A stretch of 64,000 bases of DNA, taken from assembly GCA_932521025.1 (NCBI GenBank), contig OW051471.1, forward strand, positions 8,432,001 through 8,496,000, written 5' to 3'. Numbering within the stretch: position 1 is the first letter of the stretch; each line of letters starts with the position of its first letter. This document shows, piece by piece, positions 35,137 to 45,232 of this stretch. The notes under the pieces were generated by a model. That model was not told the origin of the DNA. It saw only the letters and a program-made list of their open reading frames with translations, and ran no database searches. The position numbers and the translations under genes were made by a program. Source of the DNA: Oscheius onirici (taxonomy: Eukaryota; Nematoda; Chromadorea; Rhabditida; Rhabditidae).

Positions 35137-35575
35137 TTGTTGTTCAGTTAGCTCGGAAGGCAGGACGCTGGTTCAGTACTTCACGTCTTCACACCGAACT
35201 TGATCCTTACGACATAGTTGTGATTGCTTATTTTGCGAACTGTTTTTTGTGCATTTTATGATGATTTGGAAGTAAATTTTTGAAATAAACGTGTTTCTGA
35301 ACGGTCTTATGCCAGTGCCATTCTTCTGCTTGTCCTTCATCTGGTCACCTTGTACTTACTGGAAGATTCTGATCGCTGCCATGACACTGTTTTTAGATCT
35401 CAGACTCTTCCCATAACAAGAATCACCGACGTGATCGATATAAAATTAACTGCATAACTCATACCTCGAACGAAAAACCATCGTCATCAAGTAAAATCAA
35501 TCTGCAGGCTGCCGCCCAGAAATTGTAGCTGTTGAGTTACTCTTCCCGTCCAGGCCACCTACCGCCCACGACAAA
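35137..35575. other. Intergenic
   Basis: 3' UTR with AATAAA at about 35283, then unassigned DNA up to the first small membrane protein gene. Confidence 0.4.
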
Positions 35576-35894
35576 ATGAACGAGGATCGCACAAAAGACT
35601 ACCTCATCGGATTGTAATTTTGGACAAATTTGCCTCAAAATCGTTTCAGCACAATTGTGTTGGTCCTCTGCATCATTCTCATGGTCGTTGCAGTGAAGGC
35701 CTACTTCCGCATAAGGAATCCCGATCTCATACAGCAAGTTGCCATCGAAATTTGTGTAAGAATTTCAAAATAAAAAAAATCAAGAATTTCAGCATTTGGA
35801 CAAGAAAGATGTGAAGAGCTATCCAACAGGACCCGAAGGATCCTACATCCGAGAGGACGCAATCAGCGTCGCATCGGAGATGACTGTTGCTTAA
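35576..35894 (+). CDS. Small single-pass membrane protein, cluster member 1
   Basis: Three exons join in phase: MNEDRTKDYLIGF, then TIVLVLCIILMVVAVKAYFR plus IRNPDLIQQVAIEIC, then HLDKKDVKSYPTGPEGSYIR and EDAISVASEMTVA. About 80 residues: a short acidic N-terminus, one membrane helix and a hydrophilic C-terminal tail, so N-out/C-in topology is likely. Introns are 36-40 nt with TTTCAG acceptors. Four similar-sized genes follow on the same strand. No family recognised. Confidence 0.65.
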
Positions 35895-36115
35895 ACAGTG
35901 AATTGTAACAACTGCATTTTGGCACAGCAATAAACTGTTAAAGAAAAAAGCTCTGTCAGCAATTGTTTCTTTTGGGGACGTCGATAAAAGCTGCACAGCT
36001 GATCATGTCAGCCTGAGTTGAGCTTTGCGCGGCACAGTTCCGGCTCTTTATCGTTTTCTAAGGCGTGGCGAAAGTCTGTAAAAATCCAAGTTCAAAAGTA
36101 ACTTGGTATATAACC

Positions 36116-36470
36116 AGCCGTCTTCGACGGCTGTCGCCGCTCTACCGCCTGCGGCGCTCAGAAGTATAAAAAATTCTGGCCAAGTTCAAAATTCCCATCC
36201 AAATCGACTAATCTTTTGACAAAACCTAACTTCTCATGACAACCTCGTTTTCACTCCAAGGTTAAAACTAATTATCATATCTTGACAATTTCCGATTTGT
36301 CGCGACCATTTGAGGTTCCGGACAAACAAACATCCAAACAGAGTCCACAGACACCATTGCGCTTTAGATAGTTTAGATCTTGAAAACTCATGACTTGTTA
36401 CGACGATTCTCGTGGCCATGGACAAACAGACAGAGCCAGCATCAGACACTATAGCTTTTCAGTAGTTTAG
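36116..36470 (+). repeat. GC-hairpin repeat family, copy 1
   Basis: Starts with two hairpins: AGCCGTC-TTC-GACGGCT (perfect 7-bp stem) and CGCCGC...GCGGCG. Two degenerate downstream units follow, at about 36309-36378 and 36413-36470. Each has GTGGCC/CGGACAAAC, then AGTCC or similar, GACACCATTGC and TTTAGTAG. The family recurs at 36480 and 38972. Confidence 0.75.
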
Positions 36471-36479
36471 ATTGTCACA

Positions 36480-36692
36480 AGCCGTCTACGACGTCTGTCG
36501 CCGCCCTGGCGCCTGCGGCGCTCAAATCAGAAGTGCGAAGAATGTTATCCAAGCATTAGATTTTTCGTTCCCACTCTAATTGTTAGTTCAAAACTAACTA
36601 TCTAATCCTAAGAAAGGCAAACTTGTCCCGAGTTCGTGGCCTCGGACAAACACAAACAGTCCACCGCTGACACCATTGCACATTAGTAGTTG
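36480..36692 (+). repeat. GC-hairpin repeat family, copy 2
   Basis: Begins GCCGTCTACGACG with a second hairpin CGCCGCC...TGCGGCG. It then carries GAAGAATGTTATCCAAGC, TCGTTCCCACT, TTCAAAACTAACT, CTTGTCC, CGTGGCCTCGGACAAAC and GACACCATTGCAC in the same order as copy 3. Confidence 0.8.
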
Positions 36693-36771
36693 AGAGATTT
36701 GACATGAACCTTTTCCGGGTTGTCATCAAAATCGATGTGCAGGCGGCACGACGCCTACTGTAGTTTGCCTA

Positions 36772-37126
36772 ATGATACCTACGTCTCAGCCTACCTTTCC
36801 CCTTGAAAACTTTGCCACCATGAATTCCACTTCAACCTGCACTTTTGAAGGATCTACGAGATGTCATGTAAGAATTGTAACATTTTATCTGGATAAATAT
36901 CCAGATCGTCCCCTTCTTGATCGGTTTCTTGGTTGTGCTCCTAATTGCTATTCTTAAAAAAACTGCACAAAAATGCGATCTTTGCCATCAGTTTCCCTTC
37001 TTGAACGGCGGGGTTTCGGTCACTCCCCTTTGTCGGCTGGTTCTTGTTCATAAGAAGCAGGATGTTAGGTCGGTGACCACAATTGTTCATTTACAAAAAT
37101 TATTAATGGGTTACACGTCTGGGTAA
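36772..37126 (+). CDS. Small single-pass membrane protein, cluster member 2
   Basis: Exon 1 (MIPTSQPTFPLENFATMNST, ending STRCH) has NST as a possible glycosylation site. A 44-nt intron (GTAAGA...ATCCAG) leads in phase to the helix IVPFLIGFLVVLLIAILKK, then a tail with CDLCH and basic residues ending LLMGYTSG. About 100 residues. An internal Met (MNSTSTC) could be the start. The N-terminus is probably outside. Confidence 0.55.
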
Positions 37127-37269
37127 CAACATGTTCTTTGATCAACAATTTCGAAGAAAAGTCATCTTGTCATTACCGAGGCTGTGATTACTTGTTCCTT
37201 CCTTCTATCCTCCGCTTGCGACGTGCTTATGACAATGCGGGTCTTTTTAGGAGGCACCTGTGATGTCGA

Positions 37270-37580
37270 ATGCCTGAAAGTGTAAGTCAGCCCAGAAAAC
37301 GCAGAGCTCCCATCTTCAGAGTCAATTGGGTGATAATCGGCCTGGCCTTCGCCGTTATGAGTTGGATAATCTACTGCTGGTATAGACTGGGCGTTCTGAA
37401 GAGCGAATTGAAATTGCTGGAGATCAAATTGGCGAGTTTTGATTTCAGAGAGAAAAACTATTATTGTGAAAAATGAATTTGCCAACTTTCCAGATGGCTT
37501 TCGTCGCAGGACCAAATGATCAAGAGATACCCTATCCAGACTCCGAAATGCCGGCGCCTCTTTCTAACGGTCAAACCTAA
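37270..37580 (+). CDS. Small single-pass membrane protein, cluster member 3
   Basis: ATG 37270 gives a basic N-terminus (MPESVSQPRKRRAPIFRVN), one helix (WVIIGLAFAVMSWIIYCWY) and a charged segment LGVLKSELKLLEIKL. Without splicing the frame stops at 37476. If a GC-AG intron removes 37431-37491, the frame continues in phase with MAFVAGPNDQEIPYPDSEMP to a TAA at 37580. Splicing is therefore uncertain. The basic N-terminus suggests N-in topology, opposite to cluster member 1. Confidence 0.45.
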
Positions 37581-37879
37581 ATTGTTTTCGTGATGTTCCA
37601 TTTTTCGCTCGAGTGAAAAGCACCTGTGTTAAAAAACTGTTCTTTCGGTTTTCAAGGTAGTTCACCTGACCGAGATCACATCGGAAGAGGAGAGGGGTCT
37701 TTGATTGATGATGATTAAATGAGCAGGGTTGCTCAAGGTACGGGATCCGTGGACAGGCTAGACTAGCGAGAGATGCCAGGGTAGACTACCTTCGTGTACT
37801 GCCACCCGAATTGAACTTGCGATCGTTTTCTTCATAGACTGTCATTCTATCCACCTGGCTATATATCCAGGCCCTACAG
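37581..37879. other. Intergenic with a pol III-like remnant
   Basis: On the minus strand about 37808-37873 has TAGCCAGGTGG (A-box-like) and AGTTCAATTC (B-box-like) about 40 nt apart, but no good cloverleaf. It is probably a decayed tRNA or tRNA-derived repeat. Confidence 0.3.
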
Positions 37880-38068
37880 TATAGTCTGTTCAAAATTAAG
37901 AAAGCATAATTTGAATTGGCCCGCGCTTTCTTCATAGAACTTTTTACAAATCAAATTGGCGGGAATTTAGCTGCGTAGGATGATACAGCATGTAAATGTT
38001 GGATACTCAGCCAACCAAAAAGCGCGGGCCAATTCAAATTATGCTCTCTACATTTTGAACAGACTATA
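37880..38068. mobile_element. MITE with about 47-bp terminal inverted repeats
   Basis: The left arm (37880-37926, starting TATAGTCTGTTCAAAAT) and the right arm (38022-38068, ending TTTTGAACAGACTATA) are near-perfect inverse copies. Both include AAGCATAATTTGAATTGG or its inverse and GCCCGCGCT. The 95-bp centre has no ORF. The terminal TA fits a TA target duplication of the Tc1/mariner type. Confidence 0.85.
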
Positions 38069-38378
38069 GGAAATCTGAGATGTTTAGCCATAAGTCGTGT
38101 TTTTGAATAGTGTAGGCAACTAATATAGAGCTGTGAGTCCAAGAATGTCTAGATAAGGTACTATTGAAATCTAAACAAGACTGAACGCATTTCGTTACTT
38201 CCGAATTTTCTTCTAAAAAGTTTTCTATTTTCACTTCCTGCTAGCTGGAACATTGATTCATCTCTTCTTGCGGTTGCCACGCGATTATTCCGTATCATAT
38301 CATTACCGAGCTCTTTTACTAAACACTTGCCAACACATATCCAAGCCGTTTCGAACGCCTAACCACGCTTTTTGTGAC

Positions 38379-38700
38379 ATGAACTGTTTTGAACTCTAGT
38401 AAGTGATCGAACACTTTTTGTAACTAACAATTCAGTGGAGGCATAGCTTTCTGTCTTGTAGCAGTAGCTGTAGTGCTAACATTTTTATACTATGCGATCT
38501 GGCCTTGTATCACAGATCCTGTGGAAGTCTCCCCAAGGACTTTAGAGAGGGTAAATACGATTGTTTCCGCTTCCTACATTTCGGTTCAGATGGCAGAACT
38601 GTATCTGTGTGAAGTGCCTGTCTACGTTAGACCAGTTCCTCCCGCAACACCAGCAGTTCCGACTAACAAGGTGCATCCAGTTACAGCGTCGCCAAACTAA
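38379..38700 (+). CDS. Small single-pass membrane protein, cluster member 4
   Basis: Exon 1 (MNCFELY) joins across a GTAAGT...TTCAG intron to GGIAFCLVAVAVVLTFLYYA, then IWPCITDPVEVSPRTLER. A second intron of 45 nt is in frame and free of stops, so retention is possible. It leads to MAELYLCEVPVYVRPVPPAT and a Pro/Val-rich tail ending in a TAA at 38700. About 80 residues: one helix with a proline-rich C-terminal side. Confidence 0.6.
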
Positions 38701-39553
38701 CGAGACTTTACTCTTGTTTTTTTTTGTTTGTTTTTTACTTCTACCAGCAGTTTGTGCAGCCTCGCATTTTGGTGGCAGGCTATTAGTGAACCTCTGTTTT
38801 ACTTTGAACTCTACGTTCTAACTAAATTCCCCCAGACGCGTTCCCCTGAAAACAAAAACTATCTCGATCAATAAAAGATTAACATGACAAACTTGACATG
38901 TTACGCTAGTCTCGACAGCTGTGCGGGCACCACGACAGACGGACGGACACCATTGCACTTTAGTAAAGAAGCAGCCGTCCACGACGGCTGTCGCCGCCCT
39001 GCTGATCTTAGAAGTACGAAGAATGTTGTCCAAGCTTTATATTTCTCGTTCCCACTTTAAGTTCAAAACTAACTCTTATTCTAAGAAAAGCTAACTTGTC
39101 CTGACGGGATCGTGGCCTCGGACAACTCCACAAACAAACACAGTCCGCGACAGACACCGTTGCAGTTTTAGTAAAGAAAAATTGCTACAGAACAAACATT
39201 GAACATCCTTGTAAAAGTTCCATGTAAAAAGAAAAACAAATTGATTTGTATGAGTTTCCATGACTAGCTTATTAATAACACTTGACATAGAGACTGAAAA
39301 TCCCTCGTAGTTAACTTGACCATTCAGGTGAGGTATACAGGTGCACGAGATACTCTTCCTCTCAAAAAACTGTCACGAAAAACCAAACGTTAATATAGTT
39401 CAGTAGAATAACAATTTCTTATCGAATCAAAACTTCCTCAGATCCCTAGAAACTTCTCGAAAAACCTATTGATCCCCAACACGTTGCTGCCTGCCATCCT
39501 ATCATTATCACCGGCCATCTTCCTCACCTACCTCCCGACGTCTCGATACGATA
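38701..39553. other. Intergenic with repeats
   Basis: Holds a T-rich stretch (about 38715-38740) and copy 3 of the GC-hairpin repeat family. No gene seen. Confidence 0.5.
38885..39178 (+). repeat. GC-hairpin repeat family, copy 3
   Basis: A partial unit at about 38885-38970 (GACGGACGGACACCATTGCA, CTTTAGTAAAG) is followed at 38972 by GCCGTCCACGACGGC, which keeps the perfect 7-bp AGCCGTC/GACGGCT stem of copy 1 with a different loop. The same ordered motifs as copy 2 follow, through GTGGCCTCGGACAA and GACACCGTTGCA to TTTTAGTAAAG. Confidence 0.8.
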
Positions 39554-39821
39554 ATGCCTTGTGAAAGTGTCTTCTGCAACAGCTGCATATTTGTCCTCCT
39601 GTTCATCGGACTCCTACTACTGCTACGCGTTCTCAAATGGCAGTATGAGCTATGGAAGGAAAATGTTGGTTTTCGCTAAATCTGGTGGTGCAAAACGCGG
39701 CTTTTAGAAACTCAAATTTTGTCAAGTCACAGCAGAATTGAAGGACTTGGCTGCGAAATTCGATAGAAAGAAGAAAACCAACAAATCCACGACTCCCCCA
39801 TCAAAAGAGACGGTTGTTTGA
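39554..39821 (+). CDS. Small single-pass membrane protein, cluster member 5
   Basis: ATG 39554 gives MPCESVFCNSC and the helix IFVLLFIGLLLLLRVLKW, followed by QYELWKEN. A 43-nt intron (GTTGGT...TTTTAG) leads in phase to KLKFCQVTAELKDLAAKFDR and a Lys/Thr-rich tail ending KETVV with a TGA at 39821. About 75 residues, with three cysteines before the helix and a strongly basic cytoplasmic tail. The GTTGGT donor is weak but the phase and tail composition support it. Confidence 0.55.
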
Positions 39822-39927
39822 ATTTCTGTTAAAATATTGTCCTTCCGGGAAAAGACTTTACTCGTAATTTGATAGACAACTGGCGTGGATCTGGGCGGGC
39901 AAACATTTAGTGACTCATCTGGACAAA

Positions 39928-41531
39928 CTAAAGGTACTGGTACGTGGTCGGGTCTTTTTGATGTGGTGGAAAGACGAACAGCAATATTGACGTCAAAAAG
40001 TGAGCCAGCAGAACAATTCCAAGCAGAACAATGTTAAATATCTTGACTCGATCCGGATGTTTTGGATATCTATTTTTCGACGATACTGATAACCGATTCT
40101 CTCACCTTTGTTTGATGTAAAGTCCAGGGATATGAGCCAGCATTCCGCACATGCAAAAGATCATTTGTATAATTAGCCATTTGCCTGGAAAACAAGTTTT
40201 TTGCTACCTCGTAGTGTAAGTACCCATGAGTGGCAGCGAAGATGTCCGAGGAAGTTCCACAACGATGACACTTAGCATGAAAGTGAGCCCGAGAAGTCCA
40301 GCTAAACCGAGGTTGATCTGAAAATGAAATAAGAACTTGTACGTCCTAAATGATCACTCACCCTCTCTCCGATATCAATCTTCATTGGAAACAACAGAGC
40401 AGCCAAACACGTCGTAGTAATCATAAATGTGGGCAGGATCAGAAAATAGATGTAGAACTGCGGATTTCTCTTCAGTTGAAAGCCGAGCTTTGTCAACGAT
40501 TGATTCCTCACATCGTCAGCAAAATAGTAGTCGTAAATAGTTGGAGCAAGCAGCGTCCACTCCAGAGATCCCTAAGATACCGTAAAACCTCTATTAGAAG
40601 CCCCCCCCCCTTTCGAAAAATACGCAATTACGTACGCATTTTTTTCAGATGGAAGGAGATAATTTTCATCTTCACTATTATTTTGCCTAGATAGATATTG
40701 ATGCTGGCTACCAGGGAAAAATGTAAAAACAGTTGAAAAAATTTTCTTTCAACCCGAAAAAAATGCGTACGTAATTGCGTATTTTTCGAAAGGGGGGGGG
40801 GGCTTCTAATAGAGGTTTTACGGTAAGACCGGTTTGAGGTTGAATTACCACCAAAAAGTCTCGATCACTTTTGATCGACCGTGCCTGTAGCTGTTCAACT
40901 GGAGACAGTCCACAGGAAAAGCTCAAAGGACAGTATTGGTGATCCAAGGGAAAATTGTCTGAAAACCATAAAAAATTTAGTTTCTGAAAAGAATAATTAC
41001 CCATATCCAGCTCGCAAATAGTATCGAAACGAGCCTTCCACATCAAGGTGGCAGTTCCGTTCGGATCAATCCTAACCTGGTCGTAATCTTGGGGTTTGTC
41101 TCCGTTTTCCACTTGCATACTGTTGTAGACTTCAAAAGAAGGAATCCAGAGTTTAGAGGAGGGAATGATAAGCAAAGAACTCCCGATTTCGTCTGCATCA
41201 AATCGGAGACGAGGATCTACCAGGACTGAATGCTTCATTATACAATACACATTCACAAATTACCACTTGAACTTTGGCTATGAAGCTGACCAACTGTTGA
41301 TTTTCGTCCATGGCTCCGAGCACATTGAAGGGAACAGCAAAGGTCAAAATGACGCTGTCATTGGAAATCTCCCAAGCGGGTACATCTCTATTATAATCAC
41401 GTAGTATTTTATCGAAGAACCGTTGAGTAGGGGCCTGTGGAGGATTTGCAAGGCCTTACAAAATGTTTTATTTTGTTGCAGCATGACTCACAGTAAGTTA
41501 CTAAAAACGCGACAAAGAGCATCAACGTCAT
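39928..41531 (-). CDS. Cys-loop ligand-gated ion channel subunit
   Basis: Signal peptide MTLMLFVAFL (ATG 41531) followed by APTQRFFDKILRDYNRDVPA, the usual start of a ligand-binding domain. SSLLIIPSSKLWIPSFEVYN is the loop A region. The Cys loop is CELDMDNFPLDHQYC with exactly 13 residues between the cysteines. Helix M1 is YIYFLILPTFMITTTCL, M2 is LGLAGLLGLTFMLSVIVVEL, then M3 and M4 (NIVLLGIVLLAHFLTSILLF), ending TTYQYL at 39928. No vicinal Cys pair was seen in loop C, so it is not a classical nicotinic alpha subunit. Ligand and ion selectivity are unknown. One intron (40572-40821) is almost entirely a MITE. Confidence 0.85.
40580..40823. mobile_element. MITE forming an intron of the ligand-gated channel gene
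   Basis: Terminal inverted repeats of about 65 bp start CCGTAAAACCTCTATTAGAA, contain a run of about 10-12 C (or G), then TTTCGAAAAATACGCAATTA and GCGTACGCATTTTTTT-type sequence. Both ends are flanked by TA. The 244-bp element fills the 250-bp intron at 40572-40821. Its own first bases supply the GTAAAA donor (minus strand). There is no transposase ORF. Confidence 0.9.
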
Positions 41532-42043
41532 TTGATAGAATGACGGGCAGGTGCAGGAGAATTGGGTTTCAGGGACAAAAAGTTACGCAGCTTAAAATAA
41601 ACAACTAGGTTATACCTATAGAAAAACAGACCGCGAAAAATGAAATTTTAGTACTGTTGGTACTCTGTGTCACATTGTCTCGTCACAGTTGGATTCCTAT
41701 ATAGGACCCCACCTCAGTTAAGTCAGCTTTCGAGCTCCCTCCGACCTCCTTCGGGAAGTGTTGGAGAAAAGTGACTCTGGTGATTCGCAGATCGTGCTCC
41801 GGTTAGAAAGACCATTGCGAAATAGGTCCCGAATGGTGAGACAGAAAACAGGAGTAGGGTCCTACTTTTGGCAAGGGGTTCCGGTCTGTCTTACATATTG
41901 TCAGATAAGCACTTTGAGGTAGAAACCTGATCGCTTACGAAAAATTTTTCAATGTAATACTCATTTAAAAAAACGAAGGCGTCTACTACATTACACTCGC
42001 ATCGAATTGAAACACAACGACATTCAGTTTTATTCATTTCAGC
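41532..42043. other. Intergenic
   Basis: Promoter of the channel gene (-) and 3' flank of innexin B. AT-rich, no gene seen. Confidence 0.45.
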
Positions 42044-43589
42044 TTAGATGGGAATCTTCTTCTCCAGAGCAGGAGGAGCCGAAGCGATGTCTCCAATCAT
42101 CTGCTGATTGTTTTCCTCGCTCATCTCCTGAAATTGAACTTTTAAATGATCAGATTTCAACTCTCACCTCAGGCAAAGCGTTGAAGATGTGAGCGGCGAA
42201 TTCGCCAGCAGCCTTGGGCCCGTTGTACGAGTCCACGAAGTACAGGGCCAAGTATCCATCTGAACAAACATTGATTAATTGAGAGAAGAGAACTCACCAA
42301 TTCCCAGAAGCTCCCTGAACTTCTCGATGTCCTCGTCGGAGACCTTGGGCATGACAGCTGGGTCGCGGAGCCATGCCTTCAGATGAAAACGGCGAGCGGC
42401 GGGAATGAAGATGTGACTGTAGCTGACGAGGTTCAAAAGTGTGATGACCAGGACGAGAGAAAGCCAGACCCTGAAATTGACAAGTTTACAAATGATCTCC
42501 CAAAGAAACATACCATTGGAGAACGAATAGCTTCTCGCTGAAGTAGTTCATTCCCAGCAGACATTGAAAGGTCTCTATCCGGACGTTTCCCATGTTCCTG
42601 ATCGGCACGTCGCACCTGAAACATTCTCATCCCTTTCATGTCACTTTCATGTGTGCTTGACAGATTCAGTGTATTTTATAACTCACATGGTGACGCGCGG
42701 AAAGTTGGGGGAGGCAACCCACGGAGTGCCGGTGACCAACGCCTCAATTCCCTGTAAAAGATGATTTCGAAGAAAATCACTGGCACTTACATTGAACGAC
42801 CAAGCGAACTCCTCGTTGTGAAGGAATTTTGCCACTTTGAAGAGGGTGTAGACGACAATGAAGATGTTGACGATTTTGGATAGGAAGTAAGCCACCGTCA
42901 GAGACACGAAGCTTCCGCGGAAGCTGAATTAGACCTGTACAAAGAAAAACTGAGTATTCACCAGAGCCAGCCTTTTCCAGAGGGAATGGAGCGCTTGGCG
43001 CGGATGGCTTCGACGAGAGTAGAGGTGGCAATTTCCAGTCCTTTCTGTCTTTTTTCCCGAATCTGTGTTTTCAGCTCGCTGGACTTTCCAACGATGTGCT
43101 CAAGGTCGATGCCTACATCAAATTGTCTTTAGAGTGGGATGGAATCAAACTTACGTTTGTTCCGACTGTAGTTCTTCCAGAGATGGCTCGGTAGATAGAA
43201 CAAGACAGCCAAGAAGGCGAAGAACAGAGCAACCCACTGGTAATAGCTGATCCGGTCGTAGTCATGTTTTCCACGGTTGAGAGCAATGTCCGCTTCGTTC
43301 CAGGCGACAACATAGGTGTTTTGAATGTAACAGTAGTCCAGAGCGTACTTGGCCTGATCTCCCTTGAAATGGGGAGGAGTGAAGCAGGTCATGGCAGTTC
43401 CCATCAGTCTTAAAAGATTCTGTGCTTACAAACAAAAAACACTCACTGTTTTCCAGCCACAATCATGGCACAGAAGGCAAAGATCATGGCAGTGATGTAG
43501 CTGATGAGACGGTCCGTGGTATCTCCGACGACCTGCTTTTTCGATTTGACGAGCTTGACAGCCTCTTCCAGAAATGGAAGATGCAGCAT
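42044..43589 (-). CDS. Innexin (gap-junction protein), copy B
   Basis: ATG 43589 starts MLHLPFLEEAVKLVKSKKQ, nearly identical to copy A. The first loop is TCFTPPHFKGDQAKYALDYC and QNTYVV, helix 2 begins ISYYQWVALFFAFLAVLF, and helix 3 AYFLSKIVNIFIVVYTLF. The second loop includes GTPWVASPNFPRVTMCDVPI and FQCLLGMNYFSEKL. After helix 4 (VWLSLVLVITLLNLVSYSHI) come the conserved DPAVMPKVSDEDIEKFRELL and YLALYFVDSYNGPKAAGEFA. The tail differs from copy A (MSEENNQQMIGDIAS, ending KKIPI) and stops at 42044. Introns are at matching positions. It is likely a recent duplicate that may form heteromeric channels with copy A. Confidence 0.93.
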
Positions 43590-43601
43590 GACGAGCTGGC
43601 T

Positions 43602-43658
43602 AAATGAGACTTTTTGTTGGAAAAGAGGATGGGAGGCTGGTCCGACAGGACGTTACAC
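43602..43658 (-). promoter_or_regulatory. Upstream block shared with innexin A
   Basis: Read on the minus strand this carries GTGTAACGTCCTGTCGGACC, CATCCTCTTTTCC and AGTCTCATTT immediately 5' of the ATG, the same order and spacing as at 15332-15380, apart from an extra CCTCC-type insertion. Confidence 0.6.
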
Positions 43659-44060
43659 AAAACCCTAAAAGGAAAGGGACTCTTGATTCGAAAACGTGAA
43701 GGAAAGCGTTAAAAACATCTAAAGACTTTCGTAAATGGTTTGTGCTGCTAGAAATGCTGTAAAAAACGATGTTCTAAAGTTTTGTCTACAAAGAAACTCG
43801 AAAAATGGAAAAAAAGTTAACTGGGACGGAATGGATTCGACAGTTATGGACAAAACCGGGCAAAGAAGAAGTTCAAGAGCTGTGAAGATAGAAATGAATT
43901 TTCCGCCAAACCATTTCCTTATATACTGAAACCGAGTCACTCGTCGCTTACCTGTCAACTGTGGGCGGATGTCCCGTTTTAGGACATTACAACTTAGAAG
44001 TTTTGAAATCTGGTTGAATCCCTATTTTTCTAGTAAATACCAAACGAGTGTATAGAAACT
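43659..44060. other. Intergenic
   Basis: Upstream of innexin B. Opposing 65-80-codon ORFs at 43719-43958 are mutual shadows without homology. Confidence 0.4.
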
Positions 44061-45232
44061 TTATTCATTGCTCTGTTCAGTTACCAAAGGCTTACTGAAA
44101 CGGTTCTTGACGGCTCGTCTACAATCAGAAATACAGAATATCACAATTATCGGATCAATCACTTTTTCAATTGAAGTCAGGAAGGTGAAGAGAAGAGAAA
44201 ACGACCCGAATGAAAATGTTGTTTCAAGAAACGGAAAAGACAGGAAAATTATCGATGGAATATGACAGAAAATGACGGGGACCAGTGTCTGAAATCTTTT
44301 TTTCATCTCTAAAAGGAAAAGTTTTTACCTGTAAAAGCAAGGACAAGAAAAGTTGACGTTGAAGTTTGATCCGTCTCAAACTCGTGCCCATGGTTCTTAA
44401 CTTTCCAATTGTTAAGTTGATGTTGTAGCTACAGAAGAACATTATCAAGGAAGAAGCAATGACCAGGAAATGATGATTCGCAATAGTTACTACGCCGAAT
44501 GTGGAGATATTTCCTTTCAAGTCCTAAATATAGATTGCGTGACAAAGTTCCCGTTTTTCGTACCTTTGCTTGCAAGAGAATGTAGTCCGAAGGATGGAAA
44601 CGGTCCACGCCAAACTCTGATTCGACCCGTTCTCTGATGTCCTGAAATTTTTTAAGAACAAACGAAACAAAAATGACTAGACAGGTTAACACGATTAAAA
44701 ACTCACATCAGTTAATTTTTGCCTGGTGCACATATAAAAGCTGCAGAAGAGCGTTACCGCAATAAAGGACAACACCAAAAGACAGAGAGTGATTTTGGTT
44801 TTCACAGATTGTTCAATTTTCATAGAAACCTCAGGTCTGAAATTTAATCCGGTTCATTTCGAATCTAGTGAAAACTTACAACGAGACTACGACGTAGCGA
44901 TAGATGAAGTGAAGAGCCAGAAATCCCAGCCACATTTCGTAAAATGAGCAATAAAGAGCTGGTCCAAAGTAGGACCATCTCTTTCCCGCCAGGATTCCGC
45001 CATAATTGTAGGCCATCCAGGAACCGTAGGCGACAATGTGGACAGGCATTCCGAGCAGAATGACAAAGGCGTAGGTGGTCTCGAAGACGGCATACGAAAT
45101 CACGATCCATTTGTAGAAACCGAGCTGGTTTTCAGTGAAATGGATGACAAGATAGATGAGAATTGCGTTGAAGAAGATGGCCAAGATGCAAATGAGTAGC
45201 TGGAGGTAGAAGAGAACGTCCAGAAGAGACAT
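44061..45232 (-). CDS. Serpentine chemoreceptor, Str/Srj-like
   Basis: ATG 45232 (MSLLDVLFYLQLLICILAIF). The helix 1-2 region is TENQLGFYKWIVISYAVFET, helix 3 ends LGFLALHFIYRYVVV, and helix 4 is ITLCLLVLSFIAVTLFCSFY. A loop with SEFGVDRFHPSDYILLQ is followed by helix 5 (HHFLVIASSLIMFFCSYNI), helix 6 (LFLSLLLQTLVPVIFCHIPS) and helix 7 (SIEKVIDPIIVIFCISDCRR). The tail ends VTEQSNE at 44061. Five exons, about 335 residues. It shares layout and motifs (YRY, KVIDPI) with the receptor at 34037-35136. Confidence 0.85.
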
